Counted from the first letter of the stretch, positions 42,966 to 56,622 are shown. The stretch is DNA of 64,000 bases from Desulfomicrobium baculatum DSM 4028 (GCF_000023225.1 NC_013173.1:1552501-1616500), one strand, 5' to 3'. Notes: generated by a model from the sequence alone, not told the origin. Numbers and translations: made by a program.

Positions 42966-44909
42966 TTAGAAAAGTTCCACGTTGTCGCCGAGATCCTCTT
43001 CGGGTTCGGCCTTCTTTTTTGGCGCGTTCGGCTGCCCGTCGAAAAGTTCGACATTGTCGTCGTCAAAAAGCTCCACGTTGTCATCACTGAAGAGCTCGAC
43101 ATTTTCATCGCCGAAAAGTTCGACGTCATTATCGCCGAACAGATCGACCTCGCCATCTTCATGAGCGGTGCCATGGTGCCCAAGTACGGACAAGTGGACC
43201 AGCCGTTCGCTGTCCATGGTGTACCTGGAGAGCTGCTCCCGCAATTTCTCGGGCTGTCTGGCCGTGTCGAGCTCTGTAGAGAAGGGGGCGAACGTGTCTT
43301 TCAAGACCGTGATTTCTTTTTCCAAGGTCAACAATTGGTCCGATACCAACTCATGGAAATGGATGGAAGATGTCAAGGCGTTGATTTGTGACACAAGCCC
43401 TGTGCTAAGCTCCGAGAGGTGTGCGATGTTTGTCCCGAGTTCGGCATCAAGACCGGCCAGATGGTCGAGCACGGTTTCAAAACGGCCTTGGATTCCGCCC
43501 ACCATTTCGGACACGTCCGAGTCACGGGCCAGGGTGGAGAGGCGTTCGGCCACGGAGGAAATGCGATTCAGGATTTCGGCCACCGTACCGGTGCGGGCGC
43601 GGGCGTCCACGGAAAGATTCTGGATTTCCATGGCGATGACCCCGAGGGTGCGGCCCTGGTCTCCGGTGTGGGCGGCTTTGACCCGGGCGTTCAGGGCGAT
43701 GAGCTCGATTTCGGCCCCGATGTCCTCGATGCCGTGCACGAAGGTGCTGACCGTGGAGATGGTTTCCGCCATGTGCGACATGGTTTTGGATGTCTCCGAG
43801 ATGTGTCCGCTGGTGGTCCGCATGGCGTTCGTGACATCGCCGATGTGATGCCGAATGGCATCGAGAATGGAAACGCCGCCTTTCCTGTCCGCATAGGCCA
43901 CGGCGGTGATCTTGCCGTGCAGGTCCTTGATGCCATGTCCGATGGAGATCAAATTGCTGATAAGCTCTTCCACGGCCCCCGAAAACATTTCCTGCGCCTG
44001 ACGCAGTTGCGGAGCCTGGAGCGTGAGCACGTCCCGCACCCAGGCTCCAAGGCCTGGATCGCCATCATTATTTGCGCTGGTGCGGATTTCCCGAACGGCC
44101 TGATCCAGAATTTCCTCGACGTGTTCGACCTGCTGGCGGGTGATATCGTGAAATTGCACCGAGGCGATGACCTGTCCCATGCTCTCGGTCACCTGCCGCG
44201 ACCCGTGGGCCAGATCCTGAACCAGACCGGCCGAATGGGTGCGCATGGACTCGAGTTCGGAAATGCCGGCAAAGAGTTCCGTGAACATGTCCTCGACAAT
44301 GCGTTTCTGCGAAGCGATCTGCATTTTGCTGCGCTCGCAGGCGGAGGTCACCTGGTTCATGAGCAGGTGCGAATGCTCGCGGATTTTTTCCGTGTGCTCG
44401 TCGATGATCGTGCCCAGCGCCCTGACATCGTCGGCCAGGGTGGTGAACCCGGCACCGGCGCTGCCCAGGCGGGCGCTCTCGATGCGGGTGGTGATTTCGA
44501 GCACTTTCAAGGTCTGCACCATATTGAAAAATTGGGCCATGGCTTGGTCCAGGCTGCGAATAAGGCCCAGCACCTCGGACATGCCTTGCAATTGCTCCGT
44601 GGACGAGACGGAAGAAAATACGGCTTTTGCCTCGTCGGCCCGGGTCTGCAGTTCGCCGATGGCCGCGTGCAGCGCGCCTTCTCCGACGGAAGACGCCATG
44701 GCCGAAGCCGTGGCGGAAAACGTGTTGGCTTTTGAATTGATGCCGAAAATCGTGGACCCAAGTCCGAGAAATTCCTCTTCTCTGTCTTTGATGACACCGG
44801 CAAGGCGGGGCAGAAGGATGGGCAGGCTGTTGGCGCATTCCTCCATCACAGAACCCAGTTCGTGGAGAGGATGCGCTTTTTCGTGGGGCATGGACCGGTC
44901 CTTGTTCAT
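42966..44909 (-). CDS. Soluble MCP-like protein with repeated VELF tail motifs
   Basis: This 647-residue protein has no membrane helix. The long helical body has a divergent receptor-signalling tip (IELIALNARVKAAHTGDQGR) resembling the [16 protein letters not shown] hairpin of MCPs, plus FHDITRQQVEHVEEIL, a chemotaxis-inhibitor-like segment. The last 65 residues are acidic and contain six repeats of a short motif: VDLFGD, VELFGD, VELFSD, VELFDD, VELFDG and a terminal DNVELF. The final NVELF resembles the C-terminal NWETF pentapeptide by which receptors tether CheR and CheB. It lies between cheW and the STAS gene. Its role may be a cytoplasmic receptor or a CheR/CheA scaffold. Confidence 0.78.
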   Translation of the reverse strand: MNKDRSMPHEKAHPLHELGSVMEECANSLPILLPRLAGVIKDREEEFLGLGSTIFGINSKANTFSATASAMASSVGEGALHAAIGELQTRADEAKAVFSSVSSTEQLQGMSEVLGLIRSLDQAMAQFFNMVQTLKVLEITTRIESARLGSAGAGFTTLADDVRALGTIIDEHTEKIREHSHLLMNQVTSACERSKMQIASQKRIVEDMFTELFAGISELESMRTHSAGLVQDLAHGSRQVTESMGQVIASVQFHDITRQQVEHVEEILDQAVREIRTSANNDGDPGLGAWVRDVLTLQAPQLRQAQEMFSGAVEELISNLISIGHGIKDLHGKITAVAYADRKGGVSILDAIRHHIGDVTNAMRTTSGHISETSKTMSHMAETISTVSTFVHGIEDIGAEIELIALNARVKAAHTGDQGRTLGVIAMEIQNLSVDARARTGTVAEILNRISSVAERLSTLARDSDVSEMVGGIQGRFETVLDHLAGLDAELGTNIAHLSELSTGLVSQINALTSSIHFHELVSDQLLTLEKEITVLKDTFAPFSTELDTARQPEKLREQLSRYTMDSERLVHLSVLGHHGTAHEDGEVDLFGDNDVELFGDENVELFSDDNVELFDDDNVELFDGQPNAPKKKAEPEEDLGDNVELF

Positions 44910-44952
44910 GATGCGGGCCGGAGTTAATGTCCGGCCCGCGTTGTTTCTTGTG

Positions 44953-45438
44953 TTACGCTTCCAGTTCTTCGGTGCTGCGCAGAACCTGCAGTTCCTCGGG
45001 GGAGAAGACCCTGCCGATGTCGAGGATCATGATGAACTCCTCGTTCTGCTTGCCCATGCCCCGGATGAAGTCAGCCCTGATGGCCGTGCCCATGCGCGGC
45101 GGCGGGTTGATCTGGTCGCTGGTCATCTCGAACACTTCGCGTACCGAGTCAACTATCGCGCCCATGTAGCAGTTTTCGCCTTCAACTTCCACATCAACTA
45201 TTATGATGCATGTATTCACAGTATCCTGGGCCGTTGGCATGTCGAACTTTATGCGCAGGTCGACCACCGGCACGGCATGGCCGCGCAGATTGATGACCCC
45301 GCGCATGTAGGCCGGCGTCTTGGGGATGCGGGTCACGGACACGAGCTCGATGACCTCGCGCACGGAACCCGTCTCCAGGGCAAAGACCTCCTCGCCAAGA
45401 CCGAAGGTCAGGTACTGCAGGGTAGTGTTGTCACTCAT
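44953..45438 (-). CDS. cheW: Chemotaxis coupling protein CheW
   Basis: CheW links receptors to CheA. The 161-residue protein has the two-barrel CheW pattern: YLTFGLGEEVFALETGSVRE, then TRIPKTPAYMRGVINLRGHA, VPVVDLRIKF, and GAIVDSVREV. It lies 19 nt before the transmembrane MCP stop on the upstream side and 43 nt before the soluble MCP-like gene. Confidence 0.95.
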   Translation of the reverse strand: MSDNTTLQYLTFGLGEEVFALETGSVREVIELVSVTRIPKTPAYMRGVINLRGHAVPVVDLRIKFDMPTAQDTVNTCIIIVDVEVEGENCYMGAIVDSVREVFEMTSDQINPPPRMGTAIRADFIRGMGKQNEEFIMILDIGRVFSPEELQVLRSTEELEA

Positions 45439-45457
45439 GAGTCACCTCGACCTTTGG

Positions 45458-47488
45458 TTAGAAACGTTCGAATTCATCATCTTCATCGTCGCGTCCCATA
45501 TCAAGGGCCAAGCCGCTGGCTGATCCCTTGGCGGCCAGGGCCTTGGGAGCCGCCTTGCGGGAGGCCTGCGGCCGTCCGCGATGGGCGGCCTGACGGGTGA
45601 CGCGGGCCGCTGTCGCGCCCAGATGGAAGAAGGAGATGGAGGACTGCAGCTGCTCGGCCTGGCTGGACAGTTCTTCGGAAGTGGAAGCCATCTCCTCGGA
45701 AGCCGAGGCGTTCTGCTGAATGACCTGATCAAGCTGCTGCAAGGCCTTGTTGATCTGTTCGGCACCGGCGTTCTGTTCGTTTGAGGCGGCGGAAATCTCC
45801 TGCACCAGCTCTGCCGTGCGCTGGATGTCCGGGACCAGCTTGACCAGCATCTGCCCGGCCTGATCGGCCACGCTCACGGTGGAGGAGGACAGTTCGCTGA
45901 TCTCGGCCGCGGCCGTGCCGCTGCGTTCGGCCAATTTGCGCACTTCCGCCGCGACCACCGCGAAGCCCTTGCCGTGTTCGCCTGCGCGGGCAGCTTCGAT
46001 GGCAGCATTGAGGGCCAAGAGGTTGGTCTGGCGGGCGATCTCCTCGACGATGGAGATCTTCTCGGCGATGTTCTTCATGGCGCCCACGGCCTGGACCACT
46101 GCCTTGCCGCCGGCTTCGGCGTCAAGGGCGGCCTTGAGGGCGATCTTTTCGGTCTGGGAGGCGTTGTCGGCGTTCTGGCGGATGTTGGAGCCCATCTCTT
46201 CCATACTCGACGATACCTCTTCAACAGAGGCGGCCTGCTCGGTCGCGCCCTGGGAGAGCTGTTCGGCCGAAGCGCTCAGTTCCTCGGAACCCGAGGCCAC
46301 GTTGTCGGAAGCCGACTGCACTTCGGTCACGATCTCGCGCAGCTTGGCGACCATGTCGCGCAGCGCCTGGGCCAGGATGCCGACTTCGTCCTTCTGGTCC
46401 ACGTCCAGTTTGGCGGTCAGGTCACCCTGAGCCAGCTTGCGGGCAAAATCCACGCCCAGCTGCACCGGGCCGGTGATGCCCTTGGTCAGGAAAATGGCGG
46501 TGAGGATGCCGATGATGACGCCGACGCTCAGGCCACCGATCATGACAGTGGAGGCCGAGTTCAGATTGGCGACGGCATCGTCGGCGATCTTTTGCGTGCC
46601 TTCAAGTCCGGCTTCCGCGGTGGTCTGAGCGGAAACAAGCACGGCCTCACCGGTCTTGGTGCGCTTGGCGTTGATCTCGCTCAGCTCCTTCCAATGCTCG
46701 TTCAGGCTGAGCATGGCATTCTTGTATTGGAGCGCGGCATCGCGGGTTTCCGCAATTCTGTCGAGATCTACGTCCAGGCGCGTGATGGACTTCAATTTAT
46801 CAAACAGCACATCCATTTTGGGAAAATTGTCCATGGCTGATTCGATAATCTTCGGATCACGCTGTGCTTGAGCGCGCCAGACCTGGATGCGCGTGTCATT
46901 GCCCATTTTAATGATTTCGTTGACCAGAGATATTTTTTGAAGCCGCTCGGCCAGTTGATCCGGAGCGGCCCCTGCCGTGATCTCCTGGTTCATGGCCTGA
47001 TTCTGTCCCGCAAGGAAATCCGCGCAATTTTTCATGTACTGGGCGGCGCCAAGATCCAGATTTTTTCGATCATTGTTCATCACTTGTATAGTGGCCACGG
47101 TCTGATCCGCCAAGCTGGCATATTCGGCGACTTCACTTTTTGCCTGGACAATCTGTTCCTTCAGTTTGACAAGGGCCGGAAATGTCTGCGCATGCTTTTC
47201 GGCCGTGCTCAGGGCCTGCTGCACGGATGCCAGCTGTTTGCGCCCTTCATCCAAAAAGGAGCTTTCTTCTGTAAAGGAGTAGCCGCGCCAGGCATACATG
47301 GTCAGCAAAGACGTGCGTTCAAGTTCGTTGGCCATCCCGACTTCCGGCACATACTCATGGGCCAGCCGGATGGAATCTCCCTCGACGGTTTTCATGTTGA
47401 ATACGGCCAGACCACCCAAAGCGCATGCGATAAGAATCAGAACTCCGAAACCTCCGCCGATCTTGATCCCCAACTTGATGTTTTTCAT
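45458..47488 (-). CDS. Transmembrane methyl-accepting chemotaxis protein
   Basis: The 676-residue receptor starts at ATG 47488, after a very strong AAGGAGG site; a GTG/ATG upstream frame extension is not used. TM1 is about 10-31, the periplasmic 4-helix-bundle sensor region runs to about 320, TM2 is [17 protein letters not shown], then HAMP and the MCP signalling domain with [20 protein letters not shown]. The C terminus ends DDEFERF: FERF at the end matches the xWxxF-like (aromatic-x-x-Phe) tether for CheR/CheB. It is co-transcribed with cheW downstream. Confidence 0.92.
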   Translation of the reverse strand: MKNIKLGIKIGGGFGVLILIACALGGLAVFNMKTVEGDSIRLAHEYVPEVGMANELERTSLLTMYAWRGYSFTEESSFLDEGRKQLASVQQALSTAEKHAQTFPALVKLKEQIVQAKSEVAEYASLADQTVATIQVMNNDRKNLDLGAAQYMKNCADFLAGQNQAMNQEITAGAAPDQLAERLQKISLVNEIIKMGNDTRIQVWRAQAQRDPKIIESAMDNFPKMDVLFDKLKSITRLDVDLDRIAETRDAALQYKNAMLSLNEHWKELSEINAKRTKTGEAVLVSAQTTAEAGLEGTQKIADDAVANLNSASTVMIGGLSVGVIIGILTAIFLTKGITGPVQLGVDFARKLAQGDLTAKLDVDQKDEVGILAQALRDMVAKLREIVTEVQSASDNVASGSEELSASAEQLSQGATEQAASVEEVSSSMEEMGSNIRQNADNASQTEKIALKAALDAEAGGKAVVQAVGAMKNIAEKISIVEEIARQTNLLALNAAIEAARAGEHGKGFAVVAAEVRKLAERSGTAAAEISELSSSTVSVADQAGQMLVKLVPDIQRTAELVQEISAASNEQNAGAEQINKALQQLDQVIQQNASASEEMASTSEELSSQAEQLQSSISFFHLGATAARVTRQAAHRGRPQASRKAAPKALAAKGSASGLALDMGRDDEDDEFERF

Positions 47489-47645
47489 TCCCCCCTCCTT
47501 GTGAGTGAAACGGCGAAAATTCGCCTGCAGGGCTGCACCACGCTCCGGGTGGATGAACTTGGCCGCCTGGGCCGATGCCAAGGCGGTGAGGCTCTTCCTA
47601 CGCGGATTTATTGATCAAAAGCCAGAAAAAAATGAAACCGTGAAC

Positions 47646-49604
47646 TCATTGCGAACCGCTCGTAAGCAGTTCGAGAGTCTTTCTGGCTTCGATATCCTCT
47701 ACAAAAACATCATACTGTAAAAGCTCGCCCCGGGCGTCGCGAACCACGCGGATGGTGCGGGAAGTCCAGATTGTGCTCCCGTCGGCGCGGCGAATGCGGC
47801 ACTCAAATCCGAAAATTTCGTCCTGCGCTTGGAGCATCTTCCGCAGCCGCTGCCAATCTTCAGCAGAATCAAAAAGCTCGGATACGTCGCGCACGGAATT
47901 CATCATCTTGCCGGATGACGCGTAGCCGTAGAGGCGGGCGTAGCTGGGGTTCATGGACACGAACCGGCCACGGGCGTCCACCGTGCACATGCCGATGGGC
48001 GCGCCTTCGTAGATGGTGTGATACTTGTTCTCGATTTCGGCCAGGGCCTGCTGAATCTGTCTTTTGGAGGTGATGTCGCGCACGAAGACAATGACGCCGG
48101 TGACCAGTCCGCTTTGCGCATCCTTGATCGGATATGCGTTGAATTCGATGGCGCGAGAGGCCGTTGAGGACATGATTTCGAGTATTTCGAATTCATTGCG
48201 ACCCGTGCGCAGGGTTCTGACCGCCGGACAGCGGGAACAGCACTCGCCCAGACGATGAAAGGCCTGATGGCATTTGCGTCCCACGACGGGCATCTCTTCG
48301 GCATACCAGCGGGTCATGGTCTGGTTGGCGTAGCGAACCGTCATGTCCGGTGCGAGCACGCTGATTCCTTCCTCGATGCTGCCGAGCAGATTTTCAAGGA
48401 AAGCCTCGTTGGCGAGGATCTGTTCTTCGGCCGCCTTGCGCTCGCTCATGTCGTAGTTCGTGCCGATAATGCGTATCGGTGTCCCAATGCCGCTTTTCTC
48501 CATGAGCTTACCCCGTGAGTGGATCCATTTGTAGGAACCGTCACTGCAGCGCAGGCGATATTCAAAATCATAAAAATCCGTTTCCCCGCGAAAATGGGCT
48601 GAAAGCATGTTCAAGGTCGGAACGCGGTCATCGTGGTGGAGCAGGGCTTCCCATTGCGTGATGGTCGGTTCAAGGTCCCCATCCTTGTAGCCAAGCATCG
48701 TGTACCACGAAGGCGAGCACTGCATTCTTCCGGAAGGGACATCATAATCCCACACTGCTTCCTGCGCCCCCTCCAGGGCGAATTTCCAGCGCTGCTCGCT
48801 GGCCTCCAGGGCCTGCTTGGCATGCATGAGCTCCGTAACCTCGAACTGCATGTGGACGATCTGGGTCACGTTGTCATGAGTATCGAGCACCGGGGCGCTG
48901 CGAACGAGCCAATGCTTGCCGTCCGGGGACCTGTAGGTTCCGTTTTGCACTGTGCGGGTCTTCATGGCCCGCCAGGCGGTGCTGAAAGCTCCCGATTCGG
49001 ATTCGCTTGAACCGTTTTGGCTTGCCGGCTCACTCTTCTTCAAATCGTGGTGATCCAGAAAATTCGCAGGGCTTTCGGTAACCGGGGAATTTGACCACAG
49101 AATGCGAAACTGGGAATCCAGCAGCGTCACCGACACGTCCTGCAGATTTTCCAGAATGGTGCGCTGCACCCGCTGCTGCTCGCGCAGTTGCGACTCAAGA
49201 ACCTGGCGCTCCCGTATTTCGTCGCGCAGCAGGCGGGTCAGCTCTTCGAGTTCGTTTTTGCGCAGATCCTTGCGCAGGGCCGGAGCATCGGGCATGCTTG
49301 CGTTCTGCTTTTCAAGTGCTTCCACGCTGCCGAGAAAAAGCAGGGGATTTGAACGGATGAGTCCGGTGATACGATCGGACAATTTCCCGGACAGAGCCAT
49401 GAGCAGATCCGGATCTTCTCCCAGAAGCCTGGCCAGGGCGTGGATGCGCTCTTCCGTCAGGGGCGCGTTCTCACCGCGTTCCAGCTTGCTCAAGTAGGAA
49501 TGATGGATGCCGATACGCTTGGCCACGCTCCGGATTGAATATCCGGAATGTTTGGCGGCGAGTGCTTTTCTGCGCTCGGTGAGATAACTTCCTAGTGCGC
49601 TCAT
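47646..49604 (-). CDS. XRE-type HTH protein with multiple PAS domains
   Basis: This 652-residue protein starts with an XRE/Cro-like helix-turn-helix (GYSIRSVAKRIGIHHSYLSK followed by LERGENAPLTEERI, residues about 20-65). After a helical linker come four PAS-like domains (about 150-260, 265-395, 400-510 and 520-645). There is no kinase or receiver. One PAS has a Cys cluster: Cys445, then ECCSRC, as in some redox or metal-sensing PAS domains. It could be a transcription regulator whose DNA binding depends on PAS-sensed signals. It lies upstream of the MCP-cheW operon by 157 nt and may control it. The domain combination is unusual. Confidence 0.75.
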   Translation of the reverse strand: MSALGSYLTERRKALAAKHSGYSIRSVAKRIGIHHSYLSKLERGENAPLTEERIHALARLLGEDPDLLMALSGKLSDRITGLIRSNPLLFLGSVEALEKQNASMPDAPALRKDLRKNELEELTRLLRDEIRERQVLESQLREQQRVQRTILENLQDVSVTLLDSQFRILWSNSPVTESPANFLDHHDLKKSEPASQNGSSESESGAFSTAWRAMKTRTVQNGTYRSPDGKHWLVRSAPVLDTHDNVTQIVHMQFEVTELMHAKQALEASEQRWKFALEGAQEAVWDYDVPSGRMQCSPSWYTMLGYKDGDLEPTITQWEALLHHDDRVPTLNMLSAHFRGETDFYDFEYRLRCSDGSYKWIHSRGKLMEKSGIGTPIRIIGTNYDMSERKAAEEQILANEAFLENLLGSIEEGISVLAPDMTVRYANQTMTRWYAEEMPVVGRKCHQAFHRLGECCSRCPAVRTLRTGRNEFEILEIMSSTASRAIEFNAYPIKDAQSGLVTGVIVFVRDITSKRQIQQALAEIENKYHTIYEGAPIGMCTVDARGRFVSMNPSYARLYGYASSGKMMNSVRDVSELFDSAEDWQRLRKMLQAQDEIFGFECRIRRADGSTIWTSRTIRVVRDARGELLQYDVFVEDIEARKTLELLTSGSQ

Positions 49605-49903
49605 GTGTCTATGATATGGTAGTCAGTTTTTCTTGGGCAAGCATTTATTTGTCGGACGCGCAAATTATTTATTTGAGGCGTATTGCGGCCATGAAGGCCG
49701 CGTTTGGGCCGTTGTTGGCAAGCCGTTTGTCGGACAAGGGGTAAATACTCACAAAAACAGTGATTTCTGGCTCAAATGCATGACGGCGGCCCGCAGCCTG
49801 CACCGGCATCCATGGCGATAGCGCTTTCGGCAGGTTTTCAAAAAAACATGTTGACCACAAAACATTGGCTATTTCATACTCGCCAACAGGGCCAGCTGAA
49901 TGA
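49605..49903. other. Spacer upstream of the HTH-PAS gene
   Basis: No gene is seen. TTTGTCGGAC occurs twice (49648-49657 and 49726-49735), a possible operator pair for the adjacent HTH protein. A short GCGGCC/GGCCGC hairpin lies at 49685-49701. Confidence 0.45.
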
Positions 49904-50107
49904 GTAAAGGCGACCCGGCGCATCCGGGCGGAGCAGTCCCTCTGCGGCAAAGCCCGGATTCCCATCATCGCCGTGACCGCTTTCGCCATGAGCGGAGACA
50001 GGGAGCGGTTCCTGGACGCGGGCATGGACGACTACATCCCCAAACCCGTGAACATGAATACCCTGGTCGAAGCCATGGACAGGGTGGTGGAATTCAACAG
50101 GATGTGA
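49904..50107 (+). pseudogene. C-terminal remnant of a hybrid-kinase receiver domain
   Basis: The frame is open from a TGA at 49901-49903 to TGA 50105-50107 and reads [20 protein letters not shown], then [20 protein letters not shown] and [16 protein letters not shown]. This is the second half of a receiver with the conserved Thr region and the Lys of KPV, closely like the tails of the hybrid kinases at 50131 and 53289. The front half, with the phospho-Asp and all kinase domains, is missing. It has no plausible start codon, so it is a relic of a deleted kinase. Confidence 0.8.
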
Positions 50108-50130
50108 ATACAAACTTTTTGGGGGATGGA

Positions 50131-53283
<3,153 letters not shown>

Positions 53284-53288
53284 GAAGC

Positions 53289-56200
53289 ATGATGCCCACA
53301 CGAGAAAACGACCTGAAGACTAATCCCGAGCAGGGACAGGCATCTGAAGATCTACTGCGTGAGCTTGAATCGCTGCGCCGCAGGGTGACCGAACTTGAAG
53401 ACATTACCTGCGCGGCAGCACTGGCCGAGGAGACCCTGGCTCACCAGGACGCGCTCATGCAGGCCATGCTGCGCAATCTGCCCCTGGATTTCTGGGCTCG
53501 AGATTTGAACGAAAACATCATCATACAGAGCGACGCATCCGTGCGCCTGTGGGGCGATCTGTCCACCACCAGGGTCGACGACGCCGACGTTTCGGAGGAG
53601 ATCCGCAGCACCTGGCGCTCGGTCAACGAACGCGTCTATGCGGGGGAGGTCCTTACGGGCGAAAAGGAATACGTCCTGCCAAACGGCGAAAAACGCATTT
53701 TTCGCGACATCGTCGCCCCCATTCGCAAAGGCGACGAAACCCTGGGCATCCTCGGCACCAACATCGACATCACGGAGCATGTGCACAGCATCCTCGCCCT
53801 GCATAAGAGCGAGGCCCACCTGGCCTCCCTGCTCAATTCCATCGACGAGTCCGCGGCGCTGCTCGAACCGGACGGCAAGGTCATCACCGTCAACAAGACC
53901 TTTGCCGCCCGGGTGGGCAGGACCGTCGAGGAATGCCTGGGCCAGTCCATCTATGATTTCATTCCCCCTGAAGCCGCGCAGACCCGAAAACGCATGGTCG
54001 AAGACCTGGTGCGCAACGCCCGGCCCGTGGCCTTCGAGGACGAACGCCATGGCCGCTGGATGCGCCACAGCCTGAGCCCGGTGCTCGGCTCCGACGGCAC
54101 GGTGGCGGCGGTGGCGATTTTCGCCATGGACCTGACCGAGCGCAGGCGCCGTGAAGCCCTCCTGCTCGCCCGCCAACGGCTCGGCGAATACGCCATCAAC
54201 CATTCCCTCAAAGATCTCTTGCGCAAGGCCCTGGACGAGGCCGAAACCGTGACCGGCAGCACGCTGAGCTTCCTGCATTTCCTTGACGAGAAGCAGCGGA
54301 CCATGACCATGCAGGCCTGGTCCACCAGGACGCTGCGCACCGGCTTCATGGTCCCGGAGAAAAACCTGCCCTATGACCTGGGGCAATCCGGGGTCTGGGC
54401 GGATTGCGTGCGCCTGCGCCGTGCAGTGGTCCACAACGACTACGCCGCCCTGGGACACAAGAAGGGGATGCCTTCCGGCCATCCGCCGCTGGTCCGCATG
54501 ATGCTTTTGCCGGTCTTCCGCGTCGAAAGAATCGTGGCCATCGTGGCAATGGGCAACAAGGCGTCGGACTACACCGACGAGGACGTGCAGGCCTTGACCG
54601 AGCTTGGCACCCTGCTGTGGGATATTCTGGAACACAAGCGCGCCCAGGAGGAACTGGGCAAGAGCGAAGCCCTCCTCAACATGACCCAGCGCCTGAGCCG
54701 CATTGGCGGCTGGCAGTGGGATGTGACGCAGGGCGTCATGACCTGGACCCGGGAGCTTTATCGCCTGCACGGCTTTGCACCCGACCAGTTCGAGCCGGGT
54801 TCGCCGGAGCATATCAGAAGCAGCCAGGCCTGTTACGAGCCCGAGGACCGGGAACTCATCCGCCAAGCATTCGAGAACTGCGTGACTCATGGCCTTCCCT
54901 ATGACCTGGAGTTGACGTTCACCCCGGTCGGCGGAGAGCGGATACGGATCCGCACCAGCGGGGAGGCGATGTGGGAGAACGGGCGCGTGTCCAAGGTGCT
55001 CGGCACCTTTCAGGACATCACGGAAAAGAGGGCTCTCGAACAACGCTACGAAGCCCTGTTCCAGCACATGCTGGACGGGTTCGCCCTGCACGAGATCATT
55101 TGCGACGCCTCAGGCCGGCCCGTTGATTACCGTTTTCTGGAGGTCAATCCGGCCTTCGAACGGCACACCGGACTTGCAGGCAAGGACATTAAGGGCAGGA
55201 CGGTGCGCGAAGTCCTGCCCCTGGTCGAACAGGTCTGGATCGACACTTACGGGAAGGTGGCCCTGACGGGAGAACCTGTATTTTTCGAGGAATATGCCTC
55301 GGCCCAGGACAAATTCTTCCAGGTCAGCGCGTTTCGCCCAACACCCATGCGCTTCGCCTGCATTTTCACGGACATAACCGACCGCAAACGCTACGAGCGG
55401 GACCTTCGTCAGGCCAAGGACGCCGCCGAGGCCGCCAATGTGGCCAAGTCGGAATTTCTGGCCAACATGAGTCACGAAATCCGCACCCCTTTAAACGGGA
55501 TCATGGGCATCCTGCATTTGTTCGAGTCCCAGGACCTTCCTGGCGAACAGAAAAAACTTCTCGAATTGGCCAACACCTCGGCCGGACGGCTGAACGGCTT
55601 GCTCTCGGACATCCTTGATCTGGCCAGGATCGAATCCGGTAAACTGGCCATCCAGTCCGCGCCCTTCGCCCCCCGCGAATTGCGGGCTTCGACCCTGGGA
55701 CTTTTCACCCTGGCCGCCCAGGGTAAAAACCTGAGCCTCGAATTCATCCTCGACGACACCCTGCCGTCCATGCTGGAGGGAGACGAATCCCGGCTGCGCC
55801 AAGTGCTCTTCAACCTGGTGGGCAACTCTCTTAAATTCACCCGCGCCGGTTTCGTGAGGGTAGAGGTCGGCCCGTTGCCGGGCGGGGCATCGCCCAGGAT
55901 TCTCTTTTGCGTCACCGATTCCGGGCCCGGAATTTCCGATCACCAACTTAAAGATATTTTCACCCCGTTTGTGCAGGGCGAGGATTCCTATGTCCGCCGG
56001 CATCAGGGCGCGGGTTTGGGGCTCGCCATCGTCAAACGCATCGTTGGGCTGATGGACGGATGCCTGTGCGTTGACAGCTCCGCAAACGGGACCACGATCT
56101 GTTTCTCCCTGCCTATGTCCGCTTCCACCGCCGCACAGACCGCCAGTCATGACCCGGCCCCCATCAAGGGCAAAGCAGACAGCGATTTGGCAGGGCTGCG

Positions 56201-56582
56201 CATTCTCCTTGTCGAAGACGATTCCGTGAGCATGTTCGCGGCCCGTCGTGTCCTGGAAAAGGCCGGACACACCGTCAGCATGGCCACGGACGGCAGCGAG
56301 GTGCTGCCGCTGTTGCGGGCACATGATTTCGATGTGATCCTCATGGACGTGCAGTTGCCGGTCATGGACGGGCTACAGGCCACTGCCGGAATCCGCTCCG
56401 AAACGTCCCTGGGGGACAAATCCCGCATCCCCATTGTGGCCATGACGGCATACGCCATGAGTGGAGACCGGGAGAAGTTCCTGGCCGCCGGAATGGATGA
56501 CTACATCGCCAAACCCGTCAGCGCACCCGAATTGCTGGACGTGCTGCGCAGGACGGGAATCCGTTTTCCGGAGAAATCATGA
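53289..56582 (+). CDS. Cytoplasmic hybrid histidine kinase with PAS and GAF domains and receiver
   Basis: The 1097-residue protein has an N-terminal coiled coil, two PAS domains (about 55-160, 165-280), a GAF domain (285-450) with LGQSGVWADCVRLRRAVVHN, two more PAS domains (460-580, 585-705), HisKA His729 ([16 protein letters not shown]), HATPase ([23 protein letters not shown]) and a receiver with Asp1020 in ILMDVQLPVMDG. No membrane helix is seen. Its last PAS (FALHEIICDASGRPVDYRFL) is very similar to the last PAS of the CheB-CheR fusion (FSLHEIICDEKGTPVDYRFL), showing domain sharing. It starts 5 nt after the preceding kinase stop. Confidence 0.92.
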   Translation: MMPTRENDLKTNPEQGQASEDLLRELESLRRRVTELEDITCAAALAEETLAHQDALMQAMLRNLPLDFWARDLNENIIIQSDASVRLWGDLSTTRVDDADVSEEIRSTWRSVNERVYAGEVLTGEKEYVLPNGEKRIFRDIVAPIRKGDETLGILGTNIDITEHVHSILALHKSEAHLASLLNSIDESAALLEPDGKVITVNKTFAARVGRTVEECLGQSIYDFIPPEAAQTRKRMVEDLVRNARPVAFEDERHGRWMRHSLSPVLGSDGTVAAVAIFAMDLTERRRREALLLARQRLGEYAINHSLKDLLRKALDEAETVTGSTLSFLHFLDEKQRTMTMQAWSTRTLRTGFMVPEKNLPYDLGQSGVWADCVRLRRAVVHNDYAALGHKKGMPSGHPPLVRMMLLPVFRVERIVAIVAMGNKASDYTDEDVQALTELGTLLWDILEHKRAQEELGKSEALLNMTQRLSRIGGWQWDVTQGVMTWTRELYRLHGFAPDQFEPGSPEHIRSSQACYEPEDRELIRQAFENCVTHGLPYDLELTFTPVGGERIRIRTSGEAMWENGRVSKVLGTFQDITEKRALEQRYEALFQHMLDGFALHEIICDASGRPVDYRFLEVNPAFERHTGLAGKDIKGRTVREVLPLVEQVWIDTYGKVALTGEPVFFEEYASAQDKFFQVSAFRPTPMRFACIFTDITDRKRYERDLRQAKDAAEAANVAKSEFLANMSHEIRTPLNGIMGILHLFESQDLPGEQKKLLELANTSAGRLNGLLSDILDLARIESGKLAIQSAPFAPRELRASTLGLFTLAAQGKNLSLEFILDDTLPSMLEGDESRLRQVLFNLVGNSLKFTRAGFVRVEVGPLPGGASPRILFCVTDSGPGISDHQLKDIFTPFVQGEDSYVRRHQGAGLGLAIVKRIVGLMDGCLCVDSSANGTTICFSLPMSASTAAQTASHDPAPIKGKADSDLAGLRILLVEDDSVSMFAARRVLEKAGHTVSMATDGSEVLPLLRAHDFDVILMDVQLPVMDGLQATAGIRSETSLGDKSRIPIVAMTAYAMSGDREKFLAAGMDDYIAKPVSAPELLDVLRRTGIRFPEKS

Positions 56583-56622
56583 ATCGACATTGTCTTGAAT
56601 TTATTTCGGGAATAAACCAGCC

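Noticed and set aside
43419-44735. Plus-strand open frames opposite the soluble MCP-like gene
   Set aside because: They are shadows of a repetitive helical gene and have no domain support.
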